Assembly (NCBI GenBank): GCA_026988235.1
Contig: JALSLQ010000074.1
Span: 1-40,406, forward strand
Direction of reading: 5' to 3'
Source: Sulfurimonas sp.
GTDB taxonomy: Bacteria; Campylobacterota; Campylobacteria; Campylobacterales; Sulfurimonadaceae
Length of the DNA stretch: 40,406 bases
Shown: positions 20,351 through 29,368 of the stretch, piece after piece
How the letters are laid out: each line of letters begins with the position of its first letter
Position numbering within the stretch: position 1 is the first letter of the stretch
Translations under genes and position numbers: made by a program
Notes under the pieces: generated by a model
Databases searched by the model: none
What the model saw: the letters and a program-made list of their open reading frames with translations, nothing else
What the model was told of the DNA's origin: nothing

Positions 20351-21243
20351 TTAAATTTTTATTACTACTGTTCCTTCCATTTTCACTGTATGCTTCTCAG
20401 ATTTTAAGTTACAATGTTTATGAAAGAACTGACAGAGCTGATGTTATGATTACCTTTGACACACCCTACACGGGACAAATAAAACAAAGCCTCAGCAAAT
20501 CAAAAATTATAATAAAGCTTGAAGATGCAACAATAGAATCACCAAAAATAAAAAAAGTCTCTTCTAAGTACTTACATTCTCTCACTATTACACCTATAAA
20601 TAATGAAACACTCATCGTTGCTTCTGTTTCACCCTCTACAAAACTCATAGTATCTAAAACATCAGATGCTTACGGGTTAAGATTACGCTTTACTAGCAAA
20701 GCAGCTATAAAATCATCAACAGCTTCTCTACCTAATACTAGCCAATCAAATTCATTAAGTGCCCTGCCAACAAAAAAAGATGATAATCTGTCACAAAGCT
20801 ACTATATTGTGGTTACCATTTTAATTATTGGCATTGCGATACTTTTCTATATAAAGAAAAAAATGAAACCAATACCTGTAAAGAAACAAAAACCAAACAA
20901 CTGGCTTTTCAAAAATACACAAGAAACAGCTCCTACCGCCAATAATGACACTATGACAGAACAAAATATCAGCATAGGATTTCAAAAAGCCATAGACACT
21001 CATAATAGCGTTGTAATGCTTAATTTTGGCAAACAAAGCTATTTATTACTTATGGGCAATAGTAATATACTTTTAGATAAATTTATAGACAATAAACCAA
21101 CATCACAAAAAGAGTTTAATGAAATTCTACAAAGCAGACATGAAGATTTAGAAAACTTTTTAGGTAAGAGTCAAACCAAAGAAAAGCAAGAACCTCTGCA
21201 AGCATATAAAGAAAGAGCTGCACATATAGCATATGAGATGTAG
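20347..21243 (+). CDS. FliO-like flagellar protein with N-terminal periplasmic AMIN-like domain
   Basis: Signal peptide, AMIN-like beta region, single central TM (YYIVVTILIIGIAILFYIKKK), cytoplasmic C-terminus; directly follows fliN. Confidence 0.6.
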   Translation: MIKFLLLLFLPFSLYASQILSYNVYERTDRADVMITFDTPYTGQIKQSLSKSKIIIKLEDATIESPKIKKVSSKYLHSLTITPINNETLIVASVSPSTKLIVSKTSDAYGLRLRFTSKAAIKSSTASLPNTSQSNSLSALPTKKDDNLSQSYYIVVTILIIGIAILFYIKKKMKPIPVKKQKPNNWLFKNTQETAPTANNDTMTEQNISIGFQKAIDTHNSVVMLNFGKQSYLLLMGNSNILLDKFIDNKPTSQKEFNEILQSRHEDLENFLGKSQTKEKQEPLQAYKERAAHIAYEM

Positions 21244-21314
21244 TAACTCAACATTTATTCGTAAATTTTTATATAATATCAAAATATACATGTAAATATG
21301 CTACAATTCTCTTT

Positions 21315-22073
21315 ATGAAAGAGAATAAAATACAATATCAAATGCCTTTAGAGTTTGTTAAAAAAGTACAAGCAACTTTACAAGAAAAAAAAAGTTTAGA
21401 AGGTGAACTTAAATATACACAAAAAGATGGGCGTGAGATTTGGTTTCAAAATAGCATTATGCCTATACTTGATGATAATGCCAAGCAAATAGGCGAAGTC
21501 ATTGTCAGATATGATATTACCGAGAAAAAAAACTTTGAAAAAATGGCTATTACAGACCCACTTACAGGTCTTTATAATCGACGATATTTCAATGAAATAT
21601 TAGCACGCGAAATAAAGCGTTCTCAACGCGATAAAACACGCTTAGCTCTAATGATGATTGATGTTGATTATTTTAAAAAATATAATGACAGTTATGGACA
21701 TAAAGCAGGCGATGATGCTCTAGTAGCAGTTGCTGATTCTTTAAAAAACTCTTCAAAAAGAGCGAGTGACTTTGTATTTCGACTCGGTGGAGAAGAATTT
21801 GGCATCTTATTTACTATAGAAGATGAGGACAAAGCATTTGCCTTTGCCCAACTTGTTAAAAAAAATATAGAAAAACTGCAAATTCCTCATTCCAATTCAA
21901 AAATTTCAAAACACATAACTATTTCTGTAGGTTTGCTTGTTGTAAATTTTGAAAATGAAATGGTTGATGAAAACGGTTTTTACACTATGGCAGATGATGC
22001 TCTCTACCAGGCAAAAGCATCTGGAAGAAATCAAGTTATGATGCACGAAAATGAAGAGTTAGATTTCTTTTAA
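21315..22073 (+). CDS. Diguanylate cyclase (partial PAS + GGDEF)
   Basis: DPLTGLYNRRYF ... RASDFVFRLGGEEFG (I-site RxxD and GGEEF both intact). Confidence 0.93.
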   Translation: MKENKIQYQMPLEFVKKVQATLQEKKSLEGELKYTQKDGREIWFQNSIMPILDDNAKQIGEVIVRYDITEKKNFEKMAITDPLTGLYNRRYFNEILAREIKRSQRDKTRLALMMIDVDYFKKYNDSYGHKAGDDALVAVADSLKNSSKRASDFVFRLGGEEFGILFTIEDEDKAFAFAQLVKKNIEKLQIPHSNSKISKHITISVGLLVVNFENEMVDENGFYTMADDALYQAKASGRNQVMMHENEELDFF

Positions 22074-22119
22074 TTTTGTACTATTTCTTTAAAATCGCTC
22101 TTTGAGAGAGCGTAAAGCA

Positions 22120-22372
22120 AACTGTGTAATACTCGAATTTATAGAACAAAATCCTTTTGTACTAGCAGAAAATCATCAATACAAAACTATCTCAAGAGTT
22201 ACTTGAGTTTTGTGAGACAAACGAGATAGATTTGTTTCACGGGTTTGATATAAGTTGCAACTGTTTTGATTATTATGGTGATTATGCTTGTAAACATATC
22301 GCAGCACTTTATTATATACTTACTAATGAGATAGACAAAAACTATAATGAACCCAAAAAATCGAACCAGTAA
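22120..22372 (+). pseudogene. Relic of a SWIM zinc-finger protein
   Basis: Frame ending TAA 22370-22372: LSQELLEFCETNEIDLFHGFDISCNCFDYYGDYACKHIAALYYIL (CxC...CxH); the upstream part (IEQNPFVLAENHQYKTIS) is in a different frame. Confidence 0.7.
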
Positions 22373-22500
22373 ATTTTTAAATTTAACTGATGTTACGATA
22401 ATCTAAATTCTAAAATTTACAAAAAGTAACAGGTCAAAATAATTAGGCATTAAGTCTTCTTTAGATAGAGTATGCAACAATTACAAGATATTTACATAAA

Positions 22501-22817
22501 GAGACCACTGCACAGCAAAATCCAGTAAAAACCCCTATTTTATGGAACATAAAGTACTCTTTAGCTAAAATAACCTATCAACAAAAAGGTAAAAAGTGAC
22601 ATTTATCGATACTAATAATACATTTTCAGATATAGCAGTGACATCAAGACTCAATCAGGTGAATTCATTCCTTAAAGAACTAGACTCCATCATAGACTTC
22701 GAGAAACTAAGACCAATACTCAATAAGAATGGTGTAGCTAAAAGTAATGTAGCTGCACCTGCATACGACAATGTATTAATGTTCAAAGTACTACTTCTAC
22801 AGAAATACTACATGATG
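22501..22817 (+). mobile_element. IS5-family left end and transposase N-terminal fragment (truncated)
   Basis: GAGACCACTGCACAGCAAAATCC IS5-like TIR at 22501; ORF MTFIDTNNTFSDIAVTSRLNQVNSFLKELDSIIDFEKLRPIL...VLMFKVLLLQKYYM breaks at ~22817. Confidence 0.75.
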
Positions 22818-22968
22818 TGTCAACCCTATATCATACTTATCCATAAATATGCTAAGCTGCTGTTTCAACTTGTAACATCATTTTTTCTTCAAACTCCGCA
22901 GGCGATAAGTTATCATTTACAGAATGCATTCTCTGTCGGTTATAATAAACTTCGATATATTCAAAAAT
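22818..22968 (-). mobile_element. IS3-family right end: OrfB C-terminal fragment
   Basis: Minus-strand FEYIEVYYNRQRMHSVNDNLSPAEFEEKMMLQVETAA* is the IS3/IS150 rve C-terminus; terminus TGTCAACCCTATATCATACTTATCC at 22818. Confidence 0.85.
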
Positions 22969-22974
22969 TACAAA

Positions 22975-23580
22975 GATAAGATAGAAGTACTTCAAAAAGA
23001 GAAAGATTCAATTGCAAAAAACTTGCTGAGAGGAGTTTCTTGAGGGAAAGCTCGTCAGCTTGGCTCTCATATGTTTTTCGTTCTAAAGAGAGAAGAACTA
23101 TGATTGATACCAAGCTTGATATTTCGTTAAATAAACAGTGTAAGTTATTACAAATCAGTAAGTCAACACTTTACTATACACCTGTTAAACCATTTGCATC
23201 ACCAGAAAATATTGATATCCTTAATGCCATAAATAATATCTATTCGGATTTTCCATCATACGGGGTCTACAAGAATGACAAAGCAACTTCAAAGAGATGG
23301 ATATAATGTAGGCAAAAAACTTGTTAAAAAAGAGATGAAGTATATGGGGACATAACCCCTTTATCCGAAGCCAAACACAACTACAGCCAATAAATATTCG
23401 TACCTTCTAAAAGATTTTAGGAATTATGCATGGCGTATTTTTGTTGAAAAAGTGAATCAAGTTTGGAGTACCGATATCATCTATATAAAACTTGGGACAG
23501 GGTTTGTCCATCTTTCTGCTATCATTGACTAGCATAGTAAAAAGACACTCTCTTGGAAGCTTTCAAATATTATGTGACAT
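22975..23580 (+). pseudogene. Decayed IS3-family transposase (OrfB), multiple frameshifts/stops
   Basis: MIDTKLDISLNKQCKLLQISKSTLYYTPVKP...IYSDFPSYGV / RMTKQLQRDGYNVGKKLVKKEMKYMG / LLKDFRNYAWRIFVEKVNQVWSTDIIYIKLGTGFVHLSAIID* in successive frames. Confidence 0.85.
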
Positions 23581-23861
23581 TAGTTAAAACCATTCTAATG
23601 AGGCATTGGCACTCTATGAGGTTGTCTCCTTATCCGACAATATGATGAGAATTTTAATCAAAAACAAGATATTACTGTGGCATAATATTTAAAAAAGTGT
23701 TACTATTTGTATCATTGTTAACTTAATTTGAATGTGGCGACTTTAGTGCCGGCTGTTGCAATACTCTTGCCACTCTCAGTCCGGATTGAAGAAAAAAAAT
23801 TAGTTTTTCTCACAAGTCATGCTTTAGCATTTGAAAGTCCGCGTTCCATAAAAAATCAACA

Positions 23862-24638
23862 TTACTCTATTTTTATGGTGTGCCATACTTTTTTTACCAG
23901 AGAACATTCCCATCCGTCATATTTTCCGTTACAGGCTTCACTTATGTCTATAAGTTCCATCGTCAATGCATCTATATCATAATAAAAAGGCTTATCCATT
24001 CTGTAAAATGAAACACCGTACATTGTTTCATTTCGAAAAGGAACTTCACTTCTTTTTTGTTCCTTAAAGCCCATCTCTTGAATTTTTGCTACAAATGCTT
24101 CTCTGTCCTCATTACATGTAAAGTAGCTTTTATGCTCAATTGCCCTTGTCTGATGAAGGTTATCGCCTTGTTCTTTGAGATTGTCACAGGCATGATGATT
24201 TGTAATGATTTGCCACTCTTTTATGTTCGGAAAGAGAAGTTTTTGATACACCTCCCACTCAGTATCTATACGGGAACCAAACTCATAACGGTATTCACCA
24301 AAGTGTTTCATCGCATCTTCTACAGTATTTTGCCACTCAAAATCCATCTTCAAAGCATAAATGAAATTGACTTCACCTTGTGTGATAATTCGCCCGATAT
24401 ATTTTCCGTTACGATACCGCAGAGACTCCATCTCAAGCCTGTCTTCTATAAAGCCGACATCGTCACCCTCTTCTTGTGAGACCAAACCGTCTTCTTTTGG
24501 ATTGTTCAGTTTTACTTTGACAAATCCTACATACATGTATTTATCATCTGGCACATTATCCGCCACACCTGCATTAAATAACATCATCGCCACATGCCCT
24601 TCTATAGGCTTCATATACGCTTCCCAATACTCTTGCAT
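23862..24638 (-). CDS. DUF695/RraB-like domain protein
   Basis: N-terminal DUF695-like; C-terminal DNLHQTRAIEHKSYFTCNEDREAFVAKIQEMGFK resembling RraB. Confidence 0.6.
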   Translation of the reverse strand: MQEYWEAYMKPIEGHVAMMLFNAGVADNVPDDKYMYVGFVKVKLNNPKEDGLVSQEEGDDVGFIEDRLEMESLRYRNGKYIGRIITQGEVNFIYALKMDFEWQNTVEDAMKHFGEYRYEFGSRIDTEWEVYQKLLFPNIKEWQIITNHHACDNLKEQGDNLHQTRAIEHKSYFTCNEDREAFVAKIQEMGFKEQKRSEVPFRNETMYGVSFYRMDKPFYYDIDALTMELIDISEACNGKYDGWECSLVKKVWHTIKIE

Positions 24639-24640
24639 CT

Positions 24641-24982
24641 CTACTCCATTTCCAAACTCATAAGGAACATCTCTTCCCCGTCTATTACATTTACATCAAT
24701 TGAACCACATGCCTGACAGCAGTAGTGAATTTTTTCGAGTTCACTGACTTCTTCACAACTGTTGCACTTTATGGTAAGCGGCTGAATATTTATGACAAAC
24801 TCCGCTCCGTCTGCGATGGTCTTTTCCTTAAAAGTATTAAACGCAACCTCAAGAAGGTGCGCTTCTATACCGCTCATTACGCCGATTTTTACAATGATTT
24901 TTGTTACTTTAGTTGCTTCATTTTCTTCGGCAATGTTTTCAATCTGTTCCAAAAGTGCTTGGACTACACTGTATTCATGCAT
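24641..24982 (-). CDS. hypA: Hydrogenase nickel incorporation protein HypA
   Basis: MHEYSVVQALLEQIE; zinc site CNSCEE...CCQACGS. Confidence 0.95.
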   Translation of the reverse strand: MHEYSVVQALLEQIENIAEENEATKVTKIIVKIGVMSGIEAHLLEVAFNTFKEKTIADGAEFVINIQPLTIKCNSCEEVSELEKIHYCCQACGSIDVNVIDGEEMFLMSLEME

Positions 24983-26648
24983 TTACTTTTCCTGAATGAT
25001 TATTCGTTATTGTAGCTTTTAGTCGCTGTGGTGTTTCTAAAGAGCAGATTTTATAGACAAATTCATAGCGTTTTTTATGAAAAGAGCTCTCTTCATCCCA
25101 AAATTCTGGATACATCACTGCTATCTCTTTCTCACGATGATACTCTATCTGCTTTTTGTGTAATTCTATATAATCCTCTTTATCCCATAAAAAACCTTCC
25201 AGTTTTTCCTCATCACAAATAAGTTCTAAGCAAAAATTTTCAAGCTCTTTTTTATACTCTTCATGAGCAAAAAGTTTGTCTACCAGCCCTATCTCTTTTG
25301 CTTTGCCTGCACTCAAAGGCAGACACTCTTCTAAAATTTTCTTTGCATTCTCCTCGCCAACCCTCTTTGGTAAGGTATAAGTGTGATACTCACTGCCACT
25401 CAGACCCAATGTTTTATAGTGGGGATTAAGAACAACTCCTTCTTTTGATACAACATAATCACAGACAAGTGCCAAAAACACACCGCCTGCTCCTGCATTT
25501 TTGCCAAGAGAGGCTACAGTAATAACATCATCAGCTAAGAGAACACTTTTTACCAAGTCATTCATAGCATTAATATTGCTCCAGCCGTCTTCACCGTTTT
25601 TTTTACTGTCTTCCAAGATATTAAGATGAATACCATTGCTGAAAAAATCCTCTCCACCCATAAGCACAACAACTTTTACCTGCTCTTTGATATACTCAAA
25701 AGCATATTTTAATTTCATACACTTGTCACTGCTAAAAGCACCGTTATGAAAATTAAAAGAGAGATACGCCACATCCCCTTGTATGTCGCAGCTTATCTCA
25801 TAAAATGTCGCATATCTTTTGTCAAAAATAAGAGGAAGTCTCTCCTCTTTAACCCCTTTGAGTCGCTCTTTAAGTACATAAGTGGCTGGCAGTTTAAAGC
25901 GATGAGGCTCTTTTAAGTGCGTAATCCAAACTGCACCATCAACAGTCCCCAAACAAATCGCACCGTCTCGTTTGGCAAGTATCTCTTTTGGTTTGCCTTT
26001 GAGTTTTTCCTCTGTGTGTGCCCCATACAAATAACACTCCACTCCCAAAATTTTATCTTTTACTCCAGGATGAGAATCACTCATATATATCTTACGAATA
26101 ATCTCTTGTGTTGTATCTTTTTGCCAATTAATTGCTCTCTCTTTTTGGAACAAAGCTTGATGTATCGTACCATTTGGCTGCGATGTAAACTTTTTGCTTT
26201 GTATATTTTCTAAAAAAGTATCAAACATACTATAAAAAGTTGTTACAACTTCATTTCTGTAGAGACTTGCTTTGTAAGACGCGCGCATCTGAAAATTTTG
26301 TGTCATAACAACATCGCCACTGTCAAATTCTCCATTGGCTTTGAGGATGGTAACACCCCACTCCTTTTTATGAGTCCTGATAGCATTATCAAGTGCATAC
26401 GCTCCCCTGTCACCCAAAACTCCGGGATGAACAATATAAGTATCAATATTTTCATAGATCTCTTTTGGCACAAACTTCTTTAAAAACGGACACAAAATAA
26501 AATCGGGGTTAAAGCGAAAAACCTCATCCATAATCTGTTTTTCATTAATGGCAAACACCACATCAACACTGTATCTTCTATCTTTAAAGTAGGTATACGC
26601 TACTTGTGTCAAGGAGTTAAATGCACTAACAAGAAGAGAGATTTTCAT
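24975..26648 (-). CDS. hypX: HypX/HoxX hydrogenase maturation protein (formyltransferase-like + enoyl-CoA hydratase-like)
   Basis: YIVHPGVLGDRGAYALDNAIRTHKKEWGVTILKA...; C-terminal crotonase fold (VVLMGGEDFFSNGIHLNILED, AGAGGVFLALVCDYVV). Confidence 0.88.
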   Translation of the reverse strand: MKISLLVSAFNSLTQVAYTYFKDRRYSVDVVFAINEKQIMDEVFRFNPDFILCPFLKKFVPKEIYENIDTYIVHPGVLGDRGAYALDNAIRTHKKEWGVTILKANGEFDSGDVVMTQNFQMRASYKASLYRNEVVTTFYSMFDTFLENIQSKKFTSQPNGTIHQALFQKERAINWQKDTTQEIIRKIYMSDSHPGVKDKILGVECYLYGAHTEEKLKGKPKEILAKRDGAICLGTVDGAVWITHLKEPHRFKLPATYVLKERLKGVKEERLPLIFDKRYATFYEISCDIQGDVAYLSFNFHNGAFSSDKCMKLKYAFEYIKEQVKVVVLMGGEDFFSNGIHLNILEDSKKNGEDGWSNINAMNDLVKSVLLADDVITVASLGKNAGAGGVFLALVCDYVVSKEGVVLNPHYKTLGLSGSEYHTYTLPKRVGEENAKKILEECLPLSAGKAKEIGLVDKLFAHEEYKKELENFCLELICDEEKLEGFLWDKEDYIELHKKQIEYHREKEIAVMYPEFWDEESSFHKKRYEFVYKICSLETPQRLKATITNNHSGKVNA

Positions 26649-27844
26649 TAAATAAACCTTTTGGTTATAGAGCTTACCACTCTCTTGGATATATCAAGTT
26701 CGATAGCTATCTTTTCAAAACCTGCCGCTACTTCTTTTACTTCTACTATTATTTCCTTTGCTTCTTTTATATTAAATTTCTTTGCTAATTCCAAAAGATG
26801 TACAGAAGTTGGATTTTTTCCTTCTCCTCCATACATTGTACTATGTTCAGCTCCAACACCATAAGAAAATGTCAAATCATAAGCAGGAGACAAGCTCCAC
26901 ATACCATTGTCATCCATCAAAAATGAGAAGTTTTTAGCATGGTCATCACGATTGTGTGTAAAAAGATTAAAACATGCTAAACGAAACATCTTTCGCACAT
27001 CTTCATAACTTTTGGTCAAATGCAGTGTTAATCGCATCAAATCATCATAATCAAGTGCAGGGAATCTAAAATCAGCATGAACAAGCCCTGCAACAGAGTG
27101 CATATGCATCCGTTCATCTCCTACTCTGTCAAACCTCTCTATTGCAAAATATCTCCCATATTTTCCTTCTATCAAAGCAGTTTGTGGCATTTCAATCCCT
27201 GCTTCTTTCGCCATAAGTGAGTAAGCATACTCAACAGCCCCACTCTCTCTGCCATCAAGAGAGTTTGAAAACTTTATCATATAATGAGAAAAGCCATCTT
27301 TTAACTTTTGTCTGCCATGCATAATCTCTTTTTTATCATCGCTTAGTTGCACCAATACTTTAGGTCTTGCCCCAGCAGAAGAACCACTTAAAGCCAAAAG
27401 TTCATCAAGCATAGTTTCACTCGAGCCTTCCAAAATAGCCTCAGAACTTTGTGCCAAGCTATCCAAAATTATCTCTCCAATAGGTTCATCCATCTCTTTC
27501 ACAGGCTCATACCTCAATGCCCCCATACCATACTCACCCACATAAGAGAGCCTGTCAAGAGGCGTTAAGCTTTTAGGATTAAACCCAAGCCTTATCAAAT
27601 GCCTATCCATCAAAAGCCGACCCCACCCATCAGGCAAAGAGTCAGCAAATATACCCCAAAGCCCTTCAAATATGTCATCATCACAGCGTTGCACACCTGC
27701 TTTAAGTGGGAGTTTGTAGGGGCTTAATTCTATGCCTGTTTTTAAGAACTCTTTATCATATTCAAAGTAGATTTTGTTATTTTTTTGAGCTATGGTTCCG
27801 ATAGAGATTTTGTTATATAAAACTTTTAATTTACTTATTCTCAT
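26648..27844 (-). CDS. hipA: HipA-family serine/threonine kinase toxin
   Basis: LWGIFADSLPDGWGRLLMDR; SSAGARPK; HYMIKFSNS; YFAIERFDR; THNRDDHAKNFSFLMDDNGMWSLSPAYDLTFS. Confidence 0.93.
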   Translation of the reverse strand: MRISKLKVLYNKISIGTIAQKNNKIYFEYDKEFLKTGIELSPYKLPLKAGVQRCDDDIFEGLWGIFADSLPDGWGRLLMDRHLIRLGFNPKSLTPLDRLSYVGEYGMGALRYEPVKEMDEPIGEIILDSLAQSSEAILEGSSETMLDELLALSGSSAGARPKVLVQLSDDKKEIMHGRQKLKDGFSHYMIKFSNSLDGRESGAVEYAYSLMAKEAGIEMPQTALIEGKYGRYFAIERFDRVGDERMHMHSVAGLVHADFRFPALDYDDLMRLTLHLTKSYEDVRKMFRLACFNLFTHNRDDHAKNFSFLMDDNGMWSLSPAYDLTFSYGVGAEHSTMYGGEGKNPTSVHLLELAKKFNIKEAKEIIVEVKEVAAGFEKIAIELDISKRVVSSITKRFI

Positions 27845-28115
27845 TTATAATCTCCCCTATACTCTTTGGCATCTCCTCCACCTCACAACAAACCCCCTCA
27901 AAATCACCCAAACATTCCAAAACCAAAGCCAACTTCAAAAGTGATTCCAAAGAAATTTGACCAGAGGACTCAAAGCGTTTTATAGAGCCTAAGCTCACAT
28001 CGCTTTTTATTGAAAGTTGTTTTTGAGTTAGTTTTAAAGCTTTTCTTTTGGCTCTAAATTTTGTTTTTAGTGCCTCTAGCATTTCGAATGGAGTTTTTTC
28101 TAAAAAGGATAACAT
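27831..28115 (-). CDS. hipB: HipB-like XRE-family antitoxin
   Basis: HTH: AKRKALKLTQKQLSIKSDVSLGSIKRFESSGQISLESLLKLALVL; overlaps hipA. Confidence 0.88.
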   Translation of the reverse strand: MLSFLEKTPFEMLEALKTKFRAKRKALKLTQKQLSIKSDVSLGSIKRFESSGQISLESLLKLALVLECLGDFEGVCCEVEEMPKSIGEIINENK

Positions 28116-28164
28116 ATTATCTACTTTGTCTATTTTTATACTATTATAGCTAATATATTATCTA
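28114..28164. promoter_or_regulatory. Direct repeats ATATTATCTA flanking the hipB start (putative HipB operators)
   Basis: ATATTATCTA at 28114-28123 and 28155-28164, 41 bp apart. Confidence 0.45.
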
Positions 28165-28177
28165 TAGTCAAATATTC

Positions 28178-29293
28178 TTATAATTTAAGCTTAAGCGGAA
28201 TCTTGTAAAACTGTTCTATCGCTTTTTTTCCCAAGTAGCCGAGTATTCCATCTACTTTGACAAACGATGCTGTTGCAATGGCAAATTTTCCTCCAAGGGC
28301 TATGGCTAGGCCGTAGATTTTTATATTCGCTTTTATTAGCGGTTTTTCTTGGATTGCACGAAGAATGTTTTTTGCAGCAATAACTCCGCTTTGTTCTGCT
28401 GTTTGTGCAGTTTGTGATAACGGTTTCCCTGTTTTGTCTTTTAAAAATGCACAATCCCCAATAGCAAATATATGCTCCTCTGCGCGTAAATACTCATCAA
28501 CCTTTAAAAGATGTTTCTCTTTTGCAAAGTCAAGATTTTTTATAAACTCACTTGCCTCCAACCCAATGGCTACAACCCCAAAATCAAACTCAATTACTTC
28601 ATCCTCAAGATAGAGGCAGTTTGGCTCAACTTTTTGTACCATTTTTTGGACAATGCGTATGCCACTGTTTTGTAAAGTTTGCAGTGCTTTTTTTCTGGAA
28701 TGCTCATCAAGTTCACCCAAAAAAGCATCTGCAATCAAAGAGATTTGTATCTCGCAAGCCAAATTGGATTTTAAGAGATAGTTTTGCATCTCAGCAGCAA
28801 TCTCAACACCGCTTGAACCACCACCGACAACAACTATGTTTGTATTTTTTTTCTCTTTTTTGAGATGTTTTACAATGGTATCTTCAAAAGAGTGTTTCAA
28901 ATGCAAGGCATTAGAGAGGTTTTTCACTTCAAAAAGATGATCATTATGAAAGATGGAGGGTAAAAGTGTTTTCACGCCCACTGCTATAATGAGATAGTCA
29001 AAGGGGTGCTCACCCTCTTTACATGTAACCTGATGTGTAGTTACATTGACAACTTCATCTTGAATAAAACAAAAATTCTTATCTATCCCTTTGACAAGGG
29101 TGTCCAAAGGGATGATAATATCATTCAGAGAACTGTTTAATGCAATAAAATTATAACTTTCTGTTTGGAGATAATGATAGCGGTTTTTATCTATTAGTGT
29201 CACTTCAATGTTTTCATTGTTTGCCAATGTTTCTAATGCTTTGATACCACCATAGCCACCACCAAGAATAATAACTTTCTTTTTTCTACTCAT
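28178..29293 (-). CDS. NAD(P)/FAD-dependent oxidoreductase (NDH-2-like)
   Basis: KKVIILGGGYGGIKALETL; NIVVVGGGSSGVEIAAEM; IFAIGDCAFLKD. Confidence 0.87.
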   Translation of the reverse strand: MSRKKKVIILGGGYGGIKALETLANNENIEVTLIDKNRYHYLQTESYNFIALNSSLNDIIIPLDTLVKGIDKNFCFIQDEVVNVTTHQVTCKEGEHPFDYLIIAVGVKTLLPSIFHNDHLFEVKNLSNALHLKHSFEDTIVKHLKKEKKNTNIVVVGGGSSGVEIAAEMQNYLLKSNLACEIQISLIADAFLGELDEHSRKKALQTLQNSGIRIVQKMVQKVEPNCLYLEDEVIEFDFGVVAIGLEASEFIKNLDFAKEKHLLKVDEYLRAEEHIFAIGDCAFLKDKTGKPLSQTAQTAEQSGVIAAKNILRAIQEKPLIKANIKIYGLAIALGGKFAIATASFVKVDGILGYLGKKAIEQFYKIPLKLKL

Positions 29294-29368
29294 CTGCTAA
29301 CTTCTACTATACTCTTATACATAATTAAAGACATATTTCTTTCCTCAAAAAATTATTTTTAAAATAAT

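Noticed and set aside
22096-22112. Hairpin CGCTCT-TTGAG-AGAGCG after the diguanylate cyclase as a Rho-independent terminator
   Set aside because: Only 6 bp stem and no following U tract.
23728-23982. Plus-strand ORF of 84 aa
   Set aside because: Mostly antisense to the DUF695/RraB-like CDS and no recognisable motif.
24057-25015. Plus-strand ORFs at 24057-24479, 24361-24663, 24725-25015 and 24792-24995
   Set aside because: Antisense to hypA/RraB-like genes; composition typical of complement translation.
28191-28863. ORFs at 28191-28454, 28365-28613 and 28552-28863
   Set aside because: Out-of-frame or antisense to the strongly supported flavoprotein CDS 28178-29293.
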